From an uncultured Coriobacteriaceae bacterium (GTDB lineage Bacteria > Actinomycetota > Coriobacteriia > Coriobacteriales > Coriobacteriaceae): a stretch of 64,000 nt of DNA. The notes below the pieces were generated by a model. It ran no database searches. It saw nothing but the letters and a program-made list of their open reading frames with translations, and was not told where the DNA came from. The position numbers and the translations under genes were made by a program. Location of the stretch: NCBI GenBank assembly GCA_949287085.1, contig CASEER010000002.1, forward strand, positions 48,981-112,980. The letters run 5' to 3'. Of this stretch, positions 1 through 8,090 are shown piece by piece. The first letter of the stretch is position 1. Each line of letters begins with the position of its first letter.

Positions 1-4
1 CAGC

Positions 5-1555
5 CTAGTGCTCTATTGTAGAGGATGAAGGTTCGGACGTGTGCTCGCGCGGCAGATGAATCGTAAACGTCGTACCTTTTCCAAGTTCCGATTCAACCGA
101 AATGTAGCCGTGGTGGCGCTCCACAATCTGCTTGGTAACCGAAAGGCCTACGCCCAGACCGCCGGCCTCGCGCGCGCGGCTGGCATCGGCGCGCCAGAAG
201 CGGCCAAAAATGCGCGACAGGTCTTCTTTAGCAATGCCAATGCCCGTGTCCGACACGATAATCATGACATTGCGGCGGTCGGCGCGCACCGACACCACCA
301 CACGGCCTCCCTCGGGCGTGTAGCGCATGGCGTTACTCATCAGGTTCACCACGGCCTGTGTGATCATGTCGGGGTCGGCCTCGATGTCGCTGGGGCGGCC
401 CTGCGTGTCATCAGAAAACCGCAGCCATAGGTCATGGTCGCTAAAAAGCTGCTGTTGGCCGTCCACGATGCGGCGCACAAAGGCCACCGTGTCGACCTGC
501 TCGAGCTTGAGCGGCGTGGTGCGGTTTTCCATGCGCGACAAGTCGAGCATCTGCTGCACCAGGCGCGACAGACGGCGCGTTTCGGATGCCACCGTTTCGA
601 GGTGCTCGTCGTCGGCGGGCATCACGCCGTCCTGCATGGCCTCCACCGTGGCGAGCATGGCCATGAGCGGCGTGCGCAGCTCGTGCGCCACGTCCGAGGT
701 AATGCGCCGCTCATGCTTGAGGTCTTTTTCGAGCGAGGTAGCCATCTCGTCAAAAGTCTCGCCCAAGCGGTCAATCTCGTCGTCACCTTTGAGCCCCGTA
801 CGCGCCGACAGATCGCCGTCGCGAATCAGCTTGGCTGTGCCGGTAATACGGCGGAGCGGATTGGTGAGCATGCGCGACACCAAGATGCCTATGATCACCG
901 AGATGGCCACCGCAATAATGGAAGCCAAGAACATGGCGTTGAAGGTACGATCACGAAACGCCGTGTCAGCCTTGCTGAGCAGCGCATCCGAGCCAAAGAC
1001 CCACAGGCGCACCTGGCCCACTACCGATCCATCAGACAACTCGATGTCGCGCGTCACCGAGGCCGAAGCATCGGTCGGAGCGCTCGAGATCAGGCTGTGC
1101 GTGTTGGGCTTGCCGCTACCCGCACTGGCCTGGGTGGCGCTTACGACCGCCGAGGGCGACCACGAGTCGTCGTACACAATGGTGCCCGTCTCGTCGACCA
1201 CCTGCAGGCCAATGTCGTCGCTCGAAAGCGTCGACTCGGCCACCGATGCCAAATACGAAATGCTCCAGGAGCCGTTGACCTCGTACTCCTCCGCCAGGCG
1301 ATGGGCCGTGGACTGCGCGATCTCGGTCATGTTGGCGCGCGTGTAGTCAGAAAAAACGCCGCTCCACACCACGGCCACCACGCCTACCAGCACGAGCACT
1401 GTCATGATGGACGTGAGGGCAAACGACGAGGCCATGCGCGTGGCGTAGCTCATGCCGCCGCGCGTATCGGAACGAGGCGTGTTCCAGCTGGCGCGGGAAC
1501 TCGCCTCGTCAGGCTGTTTATGCTTTTGTCCGATTTCAATACGGGCGGGAACCAT
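5..1555 (-). CDS. Sensor histidine kinase, HAMP-containing (two-component system)
   Basis: A 516-residue membrane sensor kinase that should phosphorylate the OmpR-type regulator encoded just upstream. Two membrane segments (about residues 43-68 and 206-228) flank an extracytoplasmic sensor domain of roughly 135 residues. A HAMP region follows, then the HisKA dimerisation helix with phospho-acceptor H291 in SDVAHELRTP, an N box (NLMSNAMRYTPEGG) and a G1 box (VSDTGIGI). It lies 83 bp downstream of the regulator gene on the same strand, so the two are probably co-transcribed. The first ATG gives a 34-residue basic leader before a second Met (M35, MSYATRM); neither start has a clear Shine-Dalgarno, so the N terminus is uncertain. 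The ligand is unknown. Confidence 0.93.
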   Translation of the reverse strand: MVPARIEIGQKHKQPDEASSRASWNTPRSDTRGGMSYATRMASSFALTSIMTVLVLVGVVAVVWSGVFSDYTRANMTEIAQSTAHRLAEEYEVNGSWSISYLASVAESTLSSDDIGLQVVDETGTIVYDDSWSPSAVVSATQASAGSGKPNTHSLISSAPTDASASVTRDIELSDGSVVGQVRLWVFGSDALLSKADTAFRDRTFNAMFLASIIAVAISVIIGILVSRMLTNPLRRITGTAKLIRDGDLSARTGLKGDDEIDRLGETFDEMATSLEKDLKHERRITSDVAHELRTPLMAMLATVEAMQDGVMPADDEHLETVASETRRLSRLVQQMLDLSRMENRTTPLKLEQVDTVAFVRRIVDGQQQLFSDHDLWLRFSDDTQGRPSDIEADPDMITQAVVNLMSNAMRYTPEGGRVVVSVRADRRNVMIIVSDTGIGIAKEDLSRIFGRFWRADASRAREAGGLGVGLSVTKQIVERHHGYISVESELGKGTTFTIHLPREHTSEPSSSTIEH

Positions 1556-1638
1556 GGTTTACATCTGTTCTGAACGAAAGGGGCAACGGTGTCAGGCTTG
1601 TTTGTCCCACGCGGCTTAGAGCGGCGCAGCGGACAGGG

Positions 1639-2367
1639 CTACTTGGACTCGGCCTTGTTCTCGGCAGGCTGCTGCGGCGCCTCAAAACGGTAGCCCACGC
1701 CATGCACGGTGTAGAGCCACTTAGGATGCTTGGGATCGTCGCCCAGCTTGGCGCGCAGGTTCTTAACGTGGCTGTCGATGGTGCGCTCGTAGCCCTCAAA
1801 GTCGTAACCCAAGACCTTTTCAACGAGCTCCATGCGGTTGTACACACGGCCCGGGTGGCGCGCGAGCGTGGTGAGCAGTTTGAACTCGGACGCGGTCAGG
1901 TCAACTTCCTTGCCCTCGACCAAAATCTTGTGGCCCGAAATATCGATTACCAGGTCACCAAAGTCGAGTACCTCAACCTGGGGCTCATCGGCAATATGGG
2001 TGCGGCGGAAGAGCGCGCGCACGCGGGCGACAAGCTCGCGCGGGCTAAACGGCTTGATCAGGTAATCGTCGGCGCCCAGCTCGAGGCCAATGATGCGATC
2101 CTCGACCTCGCCCTTTGCCGTCAACATAATAATAGGCACATCAGAGGTGTCGCGAATAGCGCGGCACACGCGCTCGCCCGAAAGCTTGGGAAGCATAAGG
2201 TCGAGCACAATAAGGTCAAACGGGTGCTTCTCGAACTCCTCGACCGCGGACTGGCCGTCACCCACGCCCACGACCCAGTAGCCCTCGCGCTCGAGGTATG
2301 CCGCTACAGCGTCGCGAATAGCCTTCTCATCCTCAACGAGCAGGATCCTTTTTGCATCCGAAGCCAT
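1639..2367 (-). CDS. OmpR/PhoB-family response regulator
   Basis: A 242-residue transcriptional regulator, the partner of the adjacent histidine kinase. The N-terminal receiver has the acidic pair E12/D13, phospho-acceptor D56 (LIVLDLMLP), T83 and K105 (IKPF). The C-terminal winged-helix DNA-binding domain (about residues 130-230) shows the family pattern LTASEFKLL ... RTIDSHVKNLRAKLG ... TVHGVGYRF. It is the first gene of the pair and faces away from the acetyltransferase gene on the other strand, so the 157-bp gap to its right should hold its promoter. The regulon cannot be read from the window. Confidence 0.95.
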   Translation of the reverse strand: MASDAKRILLVEDEKAIRDAVAAYLEREGYWVVGVGDGQSAVEEFEKHPFDLIVLDLMLPKLSGERVCRAIRDTSDVPIIMLTAKGEVEDRIIGLELGADDYLIKPFSPRELVARVRALFRRTHIADEPQVEVLDFGDLVIDISGHKILVEGKEVDLTASEFKLLTTLARHPGRVYNRMELVEKVLGYDFEGYERTIDSHVKNLRAKLGDDPKHPKWLYTVHGVGYRFEAPQQPAENKAESK

Positions 2368-2524
2368 ACTGCGGCTCCCTTCTCAATCTTTAAAGAACCA
2401 TCACATTGTATCGCACGCAGCTATACACTGGCTAACGGGAACATTCGCCGGCCAGAATGCACCGGCTGGCGAGTGTCCATTGTCTCATTATTACCCGACC
2501 ACCCAATTTCTATCCGGAGGGCTT

Positions 2525-3148
2525 ATGGCATACCACATTCGCGCTGCTGAGCCGGCCGATGCCGCCGCATTGTTGGCCATTTATGCGCCGTTTGTAACCG
2601 ATTCCTGCGTCAGCTTTGAGCTCACCGTGCCGAGCGTCAACGAATTTGCTGCCCGCATTGCGCAGGCACGGGCGCATGCCGCCTATCTTGTGGTCGAGGA
2701 TACCGCGCGGGGCGTGCCCTGCGGCTACGCCTACAACGGCACCTTTCGCGCGCGACCGGCCTACGCCTGGGCGTCCGAGACCTCAATCTATTTGGCACCG
2801 GAGCATCAGGGGCGCGGCTTGGGTTCGACGCTCCTCGACACGCTTGAGGAACTCATGCGGCTCCAGGGCATTCGCATGAGCGAGGCATGCATTACGTCGA
2901 CCAACACCGCTTCGATTGCATTCCACGAACGGCATGGGTACCACCACTGCGGTGAGCACACCAATTGCGGCTATAAGCTGGGTCAATGGCTTTCGGTCAC
3001 CTGGATGGAAAAGCAGCTGCTGCCGCTCGACACGGCGCCGGAACCGCCGCACGGGCTAACCGACGACGAGCTTACGCCGGTGCTAACAGCCGCCAACGCT
3101 CGCCTTGCAACAATGGGCACGGAGTTGGAACCGCATCGCACCCGCTAG
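2525..3148 (+). CDS. GNAT N-acetyltransferase, phosphinothricin acetyltransferase-like
   Basis: A 207-residue single-domain GNAT enzyme that transfers an acetyl group from acetyl-CoA to an amine, probably on a small amino-acid-like molecule. It resembles the Pat/MnaT branch: an N-terminal AAEPADAAALLAIYAPFV, the acetyl-CoA loop in APEHQGRGLGSTLLDTL, and SIAFHERHGY near the C-terminal half. The start is ATG at 2525 because GGAGGG (2516-2521) sits just ahead; an in-frame upstream ATG at 2480 lacks such a site. A tail of about 30 residues beyond the usual domain is present. The substrate is not determined; family members include detoxifying enzymes, but that role is not shown here. Confidence 0.85.
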   Translation: MAYHIRAAEPADAAALLAIYAPFVTDSCVSFELTVPSVNEFAARIAQARAHAAYLVVEDTARGVPCGYAYNGTFRARPAYAWASETSIYLAPEHQGRGLGSTLLDTLEELMRLQGIRMSEACITSTNTASIAFHERHGYHHCGEHTNCGYKLGQWLSVTWMEKQLLPLDTAPEPPHGLTDDELTPVLTAANARLATMGTELEPHRTR

Positions 3149-3217
3149 CATGAACAACCTTGATGCAGACTGCAGCGCACTCATGCGTACGGAGCACGAG
3201 GCGGTAAACTCGCCACG

Positions 3218-4462
3218 CTACAGCGCAAACACGCGCGCGGTAACGCTCGCAGGCAGACCCTCGTCGTCGCGCACGGTGGCATAGGTGAGCAGCTGGTTTG
3301 TCTCTCCCTCGGTAGCGGGATAGTCGCCGTAGTCGAGCGAGCGGTCGGGCGCCGCCAACACAGAGTAGGTCTGCGCATCGCTATCCACCACGTAATGCGA
3401 GGACTGAGCTTTAATAACGTAGCGCGTGCCGTTGCTTGCCACCTGGGCGAGCGGCTCGCGGCGCACATATAGGTACGGACCCCCCTCGCGGCCCACAAAG
3501 GTCCCCATCTTGCCCAGGCTGCCCGCGTTTGAGTACGCCGCCTCAATGGAAAACACAAACGTATTGTTCGTGTACGTGGCGTCGAACGGCGCCACCGAAC
3601 GCGGCAGCACCAGCTGGTCGATCTTGTCGTACGACTTCGACGTGATATCGAGCGCGGTGAGGCCGTAGTACACGCCGTTGTCCTCGTTGACACGCGGCAC
3701 GATGGTGAGCGTTGAGCCCGAGACCCGCGGCGTCGTGGCAAAGCGGCCATGGGACACGTAGACCTCTTCGCCCTTGTCCGAACCAACCGTCCAAATGTAG
3801 CAATGCGAGTCGTCGGTGGTGCGGTTGCCCGTAGCGAGCGGCATCTTTTGCCAAATCACGCTCGACTTCCACACGGTAAAGCGCGGCGGCTCCCAGTCTT
3901 TGTTGCCTTCATCAAGCTTAACCGGTTTGCCCGAGAGCGCACCGCCCGAAAACGACTGCCCCAGCAGCACCCACGAGCGATCGTTGTAGTTAATCTCAAT
4001 CCACGCATACACCTGGTCCGAGCAGCGAACGTCAAAGAAGCCATACGGGCTACCCAAGCTTGCCGTCTCAATGAGCGTGGTGAGGTTACCGCTCGACAGG
4101 CTGAGCGTGCCGAGCGTGTTAACGCTTGCCGCCGATTCAGGCGTGAGCATGGCCGCAGCCCACGAGCTCCCGCCTGAGTGGAACAGCAGCGTGCCCAGCG
4201 GGAGCGACCAGGTGGCAGAGGCCTTGATGGTATTGCTTTTGCTCTTAAAATCACCGTCAAGCACGGCGATGATCTGCGATTCGTCCGTTACGACCTGCGG
4301 TGCTCCCGAACTGGGCTGTTCTTTGTCAGATGAGCAAGAGGAAAGCGCTATGGCTGCAATGCCCGCGCCCGCTGCAGCGGCTGCGCCCTGCGTGAAACGC
4401 CGGCGTGTAATGCCGCCGCGCGAACGATCGGCGGGATGATCTTGCTTGCGGAACAGGCGCAT
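3218..4462 (-). CDS. Tat-exported lipoprotein of unknown function
   Basis: A 414-residue protein with a twin-arginine signal (TRRRFTQ, residues 19-25), an Ala-rich hydrophobic stretch and a lipobox ending at C43 (ALSSC), so it should be exported folded and anchored to the outer face of the membrane. The mature part is rich in Trp, Tyr, Ser and Thr with short beta-strand-like repeats (SWSLPLG, YAWIEINYNDRSW, CYIWTVG), suggesting a beta-propeller-like or all-beta fold; this is inference. No catalytic motif is visible. It lies 33 bp downstream of the TSCPD gene on the same strand and could share its transcript, itself downstream of purB. Confidence 0.8.
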   Translation of the reverse strand: MRLFRKQDHPADRSRGGITRRRFTQGAAAAAGAGIAAIALSSCSSDKEQPSSGAPQVVTDESQIIAVLDGDFKSKSNTIKASATWSLPLGTLLFHSGGSSWAAAMLTPESAASVNTLGTLSLSSGNLTTLIETASLGSPYGFFDVRCSDQVYAWIEINYNDRSWVLLGQSFSGGALSGKPVKLDEGNKDWEPPRFTVWKSSVIWQKMPLATGNRTTDDSHCYIWTVGSDKGEEVYVSHGRFATTPRVSGSTLTIVPRVNEDNGVYYGLTALDITSKSYDKIDQLVLPRSVAPFDATYTNNTFVFSIEAAYSNAGSLGKMGTFVGREGGPYLYVRREPLAQVASNGTRYVIKAQSSHYVVDSDAQTYSVLAAPDRSLDYGDYPATEGETNQLLTYATVRDDEGLPASVTARVFAL

Positions 4463-4495
4463 GCGATTCCTCCGGGTTTGGGGTGGGCGCGAAGC

Positions 4496-4762
4496 CTAGG
4501 CGCGAGCTTCGGCCTGGGCGGCGTCGAGCGCGCAGCACAGCTGGTCGGCGCACGACGTGGAGCGCGGACCGCAGGTGTTGCCGCGCAGAATGCTCGTAAT
4601 CTTGCTGACCGGCTGCCCCGCCACCAGCTTGGATATGGCCTTCAGGTTGCCATTGCAGCCACCCGTAAACTCAACGTGCTCAATCGTCTCGCCCGCGTCA
4701 TCGAGCTCAACGTGAATGTTCTTGGAGCACACACCGTGCGGCGCAAAATCAATCGAAACCAT
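4496..4762 (-). CDS. TSCPD domain-containing small protein (TIGR03905-like)
   Basis: An 88-residue protein matching the short stand-alone TSCPD family: FAPHGVCSKNIHVELD at the N terminus, a conserved FTGGCNGNLKAISKLVAG core, and CGPRSTSCADQL near the end. Cysteines at the N terminus, in GGCNGN and in CGPRSTSC could bind metal. TSCPD domains also form the C-terminal end of class II ribonucleotide reductases, but the function of the solo version is unknown. It sits 50 bp after purB and 33 bp before the Tat lipoprotein gene, all on the minus strand. Confidence 0.85.
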   Translation of the reverse strand: MVSIDFAPHGVCSKNIHVELDDAGETIEHVEFTGGCNGNLKAISKLVAGQPVSKITSILRGNTCGPRSTSCADQLCCALDAAQAEARA

Positions 4763-4812
4763 ATTTAATCTCCCCTCAGGTAAAAATGGGACAGAGGAAA
4801 TATCATCTCTAT

Positions 4813-6156
4813 CTAGAAGGTAAGTTCCTCAAGACGGTCAAAGACGCGGTCGATGCGCGTCAGGAAGTCCCACGGATCAAAGATCTTATCGAGCTCCTCG
4901 CTGCTCACAGTGCAACGCGGGTCGGCCTCGAGCTTTTCGCGGAACGTGGTACCGGCCTGGCACTGCTGCACTTCGCGCCACGTGGCCATAGCGTTTTCCT
5001 GCACGATGGCGTATGCCTCCTCGCGCGTGATGCCCGTCTCCACGAGCGCGAGCAGCACCTTAGAGCTGAAGATCAGGCCCCGGGTCTTGTTGAGGTTGGC
5101 CTTCATTTGCTCCGGGTAGAGAATGAGGCCGTCGATCACGCGGATGAGGCACTGAAACATATGGTCCAGCGCGATGAAGCTGTCGGCCTGCGCCACGCGC
5201 TCGGCAGAGCTGTGACTAATGTCGCGCTCGTGCCAGAGAGCCACATTGTCGAAGGCCACCTGCGCGTTGGCTTTGACCACGCGGGAGAGGCCGCAGACCT
5301 TTTCCATGGTGATGGGGTTGCGCTTGTGCGGCATGGCCGAGCTGCCCTTCTGCCCCTTCTTGAACGGCTCCTCGGCCTCCAGGGTGTCGGTCTTCTGGAG
5401 GTTGCGGACCTCGGTGGCTATGCGCTCGCACGTGGCTGCCGTGGTGGCCAGCACGCCGGCCAGGTAGGCATGGTGGTCACGGCTAATGACCTGTGTGGAC
5501 AGAGGATCGTGCACCAGGCCCAAGTGCTCGCAGACGTACTCCTCCACAAACGGGTCGATCGAGCTGTAGGTGCCCACGGCGCCCGAGATGGCACCAAAGG
5601 CGACGTTCTTGCGGGCGTCGATTAAACGGTCCAAGTCGCGCTTGAGCTCCCACGCCCAGCTGCCAAACTTCATGCCAAAGGTCATGGGCTCAGCATGGAT
5701 GCCGTGCGTACGGCCCGCGCAGAGGGTGTTGCGCTCCTCGAAGGCGCGGCGCTTGCAAATCTCGCCAAGCTTCCTCACGTCCTCGATGATGATGTCGCAG
5801 GCCTGAGTGAGCTGATAGCAGAGCGCGGTGTCGCCCAGGTCGGACGAGGTCATGCCAAAGTGGACCCAGCGGCTGGGCTTGGGCTCGCCTTCCGGCACAT
5901 CCTTGTCGATGTACTCGCCCATGTTGGTGAGGAAAGCGATGACGTCGTGATTGGTCACGGCCTCGATGGCGTCGACCTCTTCTTTGTTAAAGGCGGCGTG
6001 CTCGCGAATCCAGGCGGCCTCCTCCTTGGTGATGCCAATCTGCCCGAGCTCGGCCTGAGCTTCGCAAGCGAGCACCTCAATCTCCTGCCAGATGGCGTAC
6101 TTGTTCTCGAGCGAGAAGATGTGGCCCATCTCCGGGCGCGTGTAGCGGTCAATCAT
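4813..6156 (-). CDS. purB: Adenylosuccinate lyase
   Basis: A 447-residue member of the fumarase/aspartase superfamily. It cleaves SAICAR to AICAR and adenylosuccinate to AMP, both releasing fumarate, in purine synthesis. The signature loop KGSSAMPHKRNPI carries the mobile catalytic serine region; TSSDLGDTAL and GRTHGIHAEPMTFG are the other two conserved active-site segments. The length is typical. It starts at ATG 6156 (MIDRYTRPEMGHIFS, a classical purB N terminus). The cytosolic enzyme acts alongside the PurE encoded near 9.6-10.0 kb, though the two are not in one operon. Confidence 0.97.
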   Translation of the reverse strand: MIDRYTRPEMGHIFSLENKYAIWQEIEVLACEAQAELGQIGITKEEAAWIREHAAFNKEEVDAIEAVTNHDVIAFLTNMGEYIDKDVPEGEPKPSRWVHFGMTSSDLGDTALCYQLTQACDIIIEDVRKLGEICKRRAFEERNTLCAGRTHGIHAEPMTFGMKFGSWAWELKRDLDRLIDARKNVAFGAISGAVGTYSSIDPFVEEYVCEHLGLVHDPLSTQVISRDHHAYLAGVLATTAATCERIATEVRNLQKTDTLEAEEPFKKGQKGSSAMPHKRNPITMEKVCGLSRVVKANAQVAFDNVALWHERDISHSSAERVAQADSFIALDHMFQCLIRVIDGLILYPEQMKANLNKTRGLIFSSKVLLALVETGITREEAYAIVQENAMATWREVQQCQAGTTFREKLEADPRCTVSSEELDKIFDPWDFLTRIDRVFDRLEELTF

Positions 6157-6305
6157 GCGGGCTCCTTAAGCGTCGGGCGCTGTTGTTGCAACATTTCTAT
6201 TGTACGAGTTCCCCGCCCGGGCTGGCCACCGCAGCTACAGGCTCCGCCGTCCCACCACAGGCTTGGACCGTACGTGAAATGAGGACAGAGAATATTCCAC
6301 GTAAA

Positions 6306-6635
6306 CTAGTTTGAATGGCGCTCCCAGCGTTTAAAGGCGGTGTCGTAGACCTCGTCATCGGCACGGGCCCCAACAACGACAACAATCATTTCTTCGTCAC
6401 GTCGCTCCCACGCGTAGACGATGCGAAGGCCTGCGCCGCGCAACTTTACCTTGAACAAGCCGGCAAGGTTGCGGCTGCCCTTATTCCCGAGGGGCTTACC
6501 GTACCCGCCTTCTTGCTGTGGGAGCGGGTTCTAGCTGACCTTGTCGATGGCCTTCCTCACCTGAATACGCTGTGAGCCATCAAGAGCTTCAATGTCTTCC
6601 TGCGCTTCAGGCAGGATCGTGCGGCGCCAGCTCAT
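6306..6635 (-). pseudogene. RelE-family toxin, interrupted by an in-frame amber stop
   Basis: Read continuously, this frame encodes a 109-residue RelE/ParE-superfamily toxin: it begins MSWRRTILPEAQEDIEALDG and ends LRIVYAWERRDEEMIVVVV followed by a C-terminal segment ending KRWERHSN. Codon 35 is TAG (complement of 6531-6533) inside an otherwise well-conserved stretch (AIDKVS*NPLPQQEGGYGKPLG), so translation should stop after 34 residues. Nothing else is frameshifted, indicating recent inactivation or a sequencing error. The ATG overlaps the antitoxin stop codon by 4 bp (ATGA), the usual arrangement in antitoxin-toxin operons. Intact members are ribosome-dependent mRNA endonucleases or gyrase poisons. 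Confidence 0.82.
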
Positions 6636-6973
6636 TCGAACTCGACCTCTGGATCGGCGTCGAGCTCTTCCTGAGTAACCCCCATCTCGTCCATAAATTC
6701 ATCGAAGCTCTTGAGCTTACTTGTATCACCATCCCACCGCGCGAGGCGCTCCTTGGCCAGAGCGAGGTCTGCCGCATCTTCCCGTGCTTCGCGCAGACGT
6801 TCATACTCGCGATACTCCTCGGGCGTAATAACCACCGCCGTGGGAACGCTTCGCTTCACGATGATGACGGGGCTTCCCACCTGAACACGACTGATGATCT
6901 GCGCAGCTTTTCCGTGGTTAAGGTCGCTTGCGGGGACGATGTAGTCAAGAACGCTACTCGCTGGCTGTGCCAT
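6632..6973 (-). CDS. Phd/YefM-family antitoxin
   Basis: A 113-residue antitoxin. The N-terminal half has the Phd/YefM DNA-binding fold signature (VPASDLNHGKAAQIISRV ... PVIIVKRSVPTAVVITPEEYREY). The acidic, helical C-terminal part (FDEFMDEMGVTQEELDADPE) should bind and neutralise the toxin. A strong Shine-Dalgarno (AGGAGG) precedes the ATG. An inverted repeat TAATGCAT-N6-ATGCATTA lies directly upstream (6984-7005), the likely autoregulatory operator. The downstream RelE-type toxin gene overlaps the stop codon but carries a nonsense codon, so the antitoxin appears to persist without an active partner. Confidence 0.88.
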   Translation of the reverse strand: MAQPASSVLDYIVPASDLNHGKAAQIISRVQVGSPVIIVKRSVPTAVVITPEEYREYERLREAREDAADLALAKERLARWDGDTSKLKSFDEFMDEMGVTQEELDADPEVEFE

Positions 6974-6983
6974 AATTTCCTCC

Positions 6984-7005
6984 TAATGCATGCGTGAATG
7001 CATTA
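6984..7005. promoter_or_regulatory. Palindromic operator of the toxin-antitoxin operon
   Basis: A perfect inverted repeat, TAATGCAT (6984-6991) and ATGCATTA (6998-7005) with a 6-bp spacer, lies between the antitoxin ribosome-binding site and the upstream promoter region. Position and symmetry fit autorepression by the Phd/YefM protein. Binding itself is inferred. Confidence 0.6.
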
Positions 7006-7100
7006 CTTGAGCATACCATCGTATTTGCCCATCACGGTTTATCTTATAACGCACCTGGCAGTCCGGCACACGGAACGCCTACCGGGCACCCCGTTCGTTG

Positions 7101-7316
7101 TTATGCAGGTATGACCGGCAGCAAGATATAGGGCTTGTCGTCCTTACTGGAGTGAATCGTGGTAACCCCGTAGAACGCCTTCGCCCTTCGGTCGACCGTA
7201 TGCGTGTACATGGCCTGGCCCTTCCACACCCGAGGGTGCGTGAGCAGCCGCGCTATACCTTTTTCTGCCGTAGTCCGTGTAAAACTCCGTGAGATGCTCC
7301 AAGCCGTGGATCTCAA
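7101..7316 (-). pseudogene. Possible relic of a serine-recombinase C-terminal region
   Basis: On the minus strand, a short frame reads EKGIARLLTHPRVWKGQAMY and continues with DDKPYILLPVIPA, which resembles the recombinase-domain segment of large serine recombinases (an initial LL-x-NP-x-Y-x-G type motif followed by an I-x-x-P stretch). The piece just upstream (EIHGLEHLTEFYTDYGRK) is in another frame, implying a frameshift. Nothing of the catalytic N-terminal domain is present. The resemblance is by eye and weak. The rest of 6974-7349 contains no other gene I can support. Confidence 0.25.
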
Positions 7317-7349
7317 AAGCGCGAGGTAAACGAGCGTGCGGATAAGCGT

Positions 7350-7589
7350 ATGAAGGAGTATGAAGCACGCGTATTAGAGGCGTTGGGCACAGCTGAGGAA
7401 CCTCTCTCCATGACAGCGCTGGCCCACGTGCTTGGCTACAAGGGAATTACCCGGCGTTTGACAGCGACTATGGACGAGCTGGTTGCAGCAGGCAAAGTCA
7501 TAGCGGTGCCGAGCCCTTCGTTGGCTCGTCTACGGTTTGCACTGCCTGATCAGCGAGGAAAGCCAAGGCGTAACTTACCTATGGGATAG
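7350..7589 (+). CDS. Small winged-helix-like protein, possibly a C-terminal gene fragment
   Basis: A 79-residue frame with a clear helix-turn-helix look: VLEALGTAEEPLSMTALAHV, then TRRLTATMDELVAAGKVIAV and a closing strand pair LARLRFALP. This is the usual shape of a winged-helix domain at the end of AlbA_2/RecG-like or regulatory proteins. The same frame stays open upstream to 7293, with a helical reading (QKREVNERADKRMKEYEA), and no good ribosome-binding site precedes the ATG. It is therefore more likely a remnant of a longer gene than an independent one. It lies between the recombinase-like relic and a set of repeats. Confidence 0.35.
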   Translation: MKEYEARVLEALGTAEEPLSMTALAHVLGYKGITRRLTATMDELVAAGKVIAVPSPSLARLRFALPDQRGKPRRNLPMG

Positions 7590-7606
7590 GCTTGCTAAAC
7601 TCAACA

Positions 7607-7664
7607 AACTCGACAAAACTTTCGTCGAGTTCTCGACGTTTCCTGTATCGAGTTCTCGACGTTT
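7607..7664. repeat. Clustered short palindromic repeats TCGAGTTCTCGACGTTT
   Basis: AACTCGAC (7607-7614) pairs with GTCGAGTT (7624-7631). The 17-mer TCGAGTTCTCGACGTTT occurs twice (7625-7641 and 7648-7664), and its core CGTCGAGTTCTCGACG (7623-7638) is itself an inverted repeat. The set lies 18 bp after the small winged-helix frame. It could be an operator for the lost regulator or the remains of a terminator. The rest of 7590-7757 shows nothing else. Confidence 0.6.
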
Positions 7665-7757
7665 TGCATTTACCAGCATCGCACGGTAGGAACGGAGTCT
7701 CACTGAATTAAGAATCAACGATTTCGTGCGGAACCCGCCCGTTTATGTGGTGGCACC

Positions 7758-7786
7758 TTGTCCCGCAAAAACAGGCACGGTATACT
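7758..7786 (+). promoter_or_regulatory. Promoter of tRNA-Gly
   Basis: A -35-like TTGTCC (7758-7763) and a -10 TATACT (7781-7786) are separated by 17 bp. They are placed so that transcription would begin about 25-30 bp before the tRNA. Confidence 0.65.
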
Positions 7787-7820
7787 ATCCGTTACGCCAG
7801 CTCATTCGGCGCAGCAACAT

Positions 7821-7895
7821 GCGGGCATCGCCAAGTGGTAAGGCATCAGCTTCCCAAGCTGACATCCGCGGGTTCGAGTCCCGTTGCCCGCTCCA
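7821..7895 (+). tRNA. tRNA-Gly (anticodon CCC)
   Basis: A complete cloverleaf. The 7-bp acceptor stem GCGGGCA/TGCCCGC, the T arm with GGTTCGAGTCC, and the anticodon loop TTCCCAA give anticodon CCC (7853-7855). Discriminator base T at 7892 and an encoded CCA (7893-7895) complete the gene. A single gene, not in an array. Confidence 0.95.
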
Positions 7896-8090
7896 GAACA
7901 TGCTAGGGTCCCAGCGATGGGACCCTTTCTTGTGTTCGCATCCCCAACTGATCGTTCACCCCATATACCCCGCCGCTCAACCCTCATCAGCACACGTTTT
8001 GCCTGTTCACGGTATCATTGCTCCAATCGCGTCATTTTGGATGCCGTATCAGATTTCATGCCCGCGCCGCGCGACCCCGTAAGGAGACCC

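Noticed and set aside
7607..7664. CRISPR-like repeat array
   Set aside because: Only two repeat copies with a 6-bp spacer and no cas genes; no CRISPR array was seen anywhere in the window.
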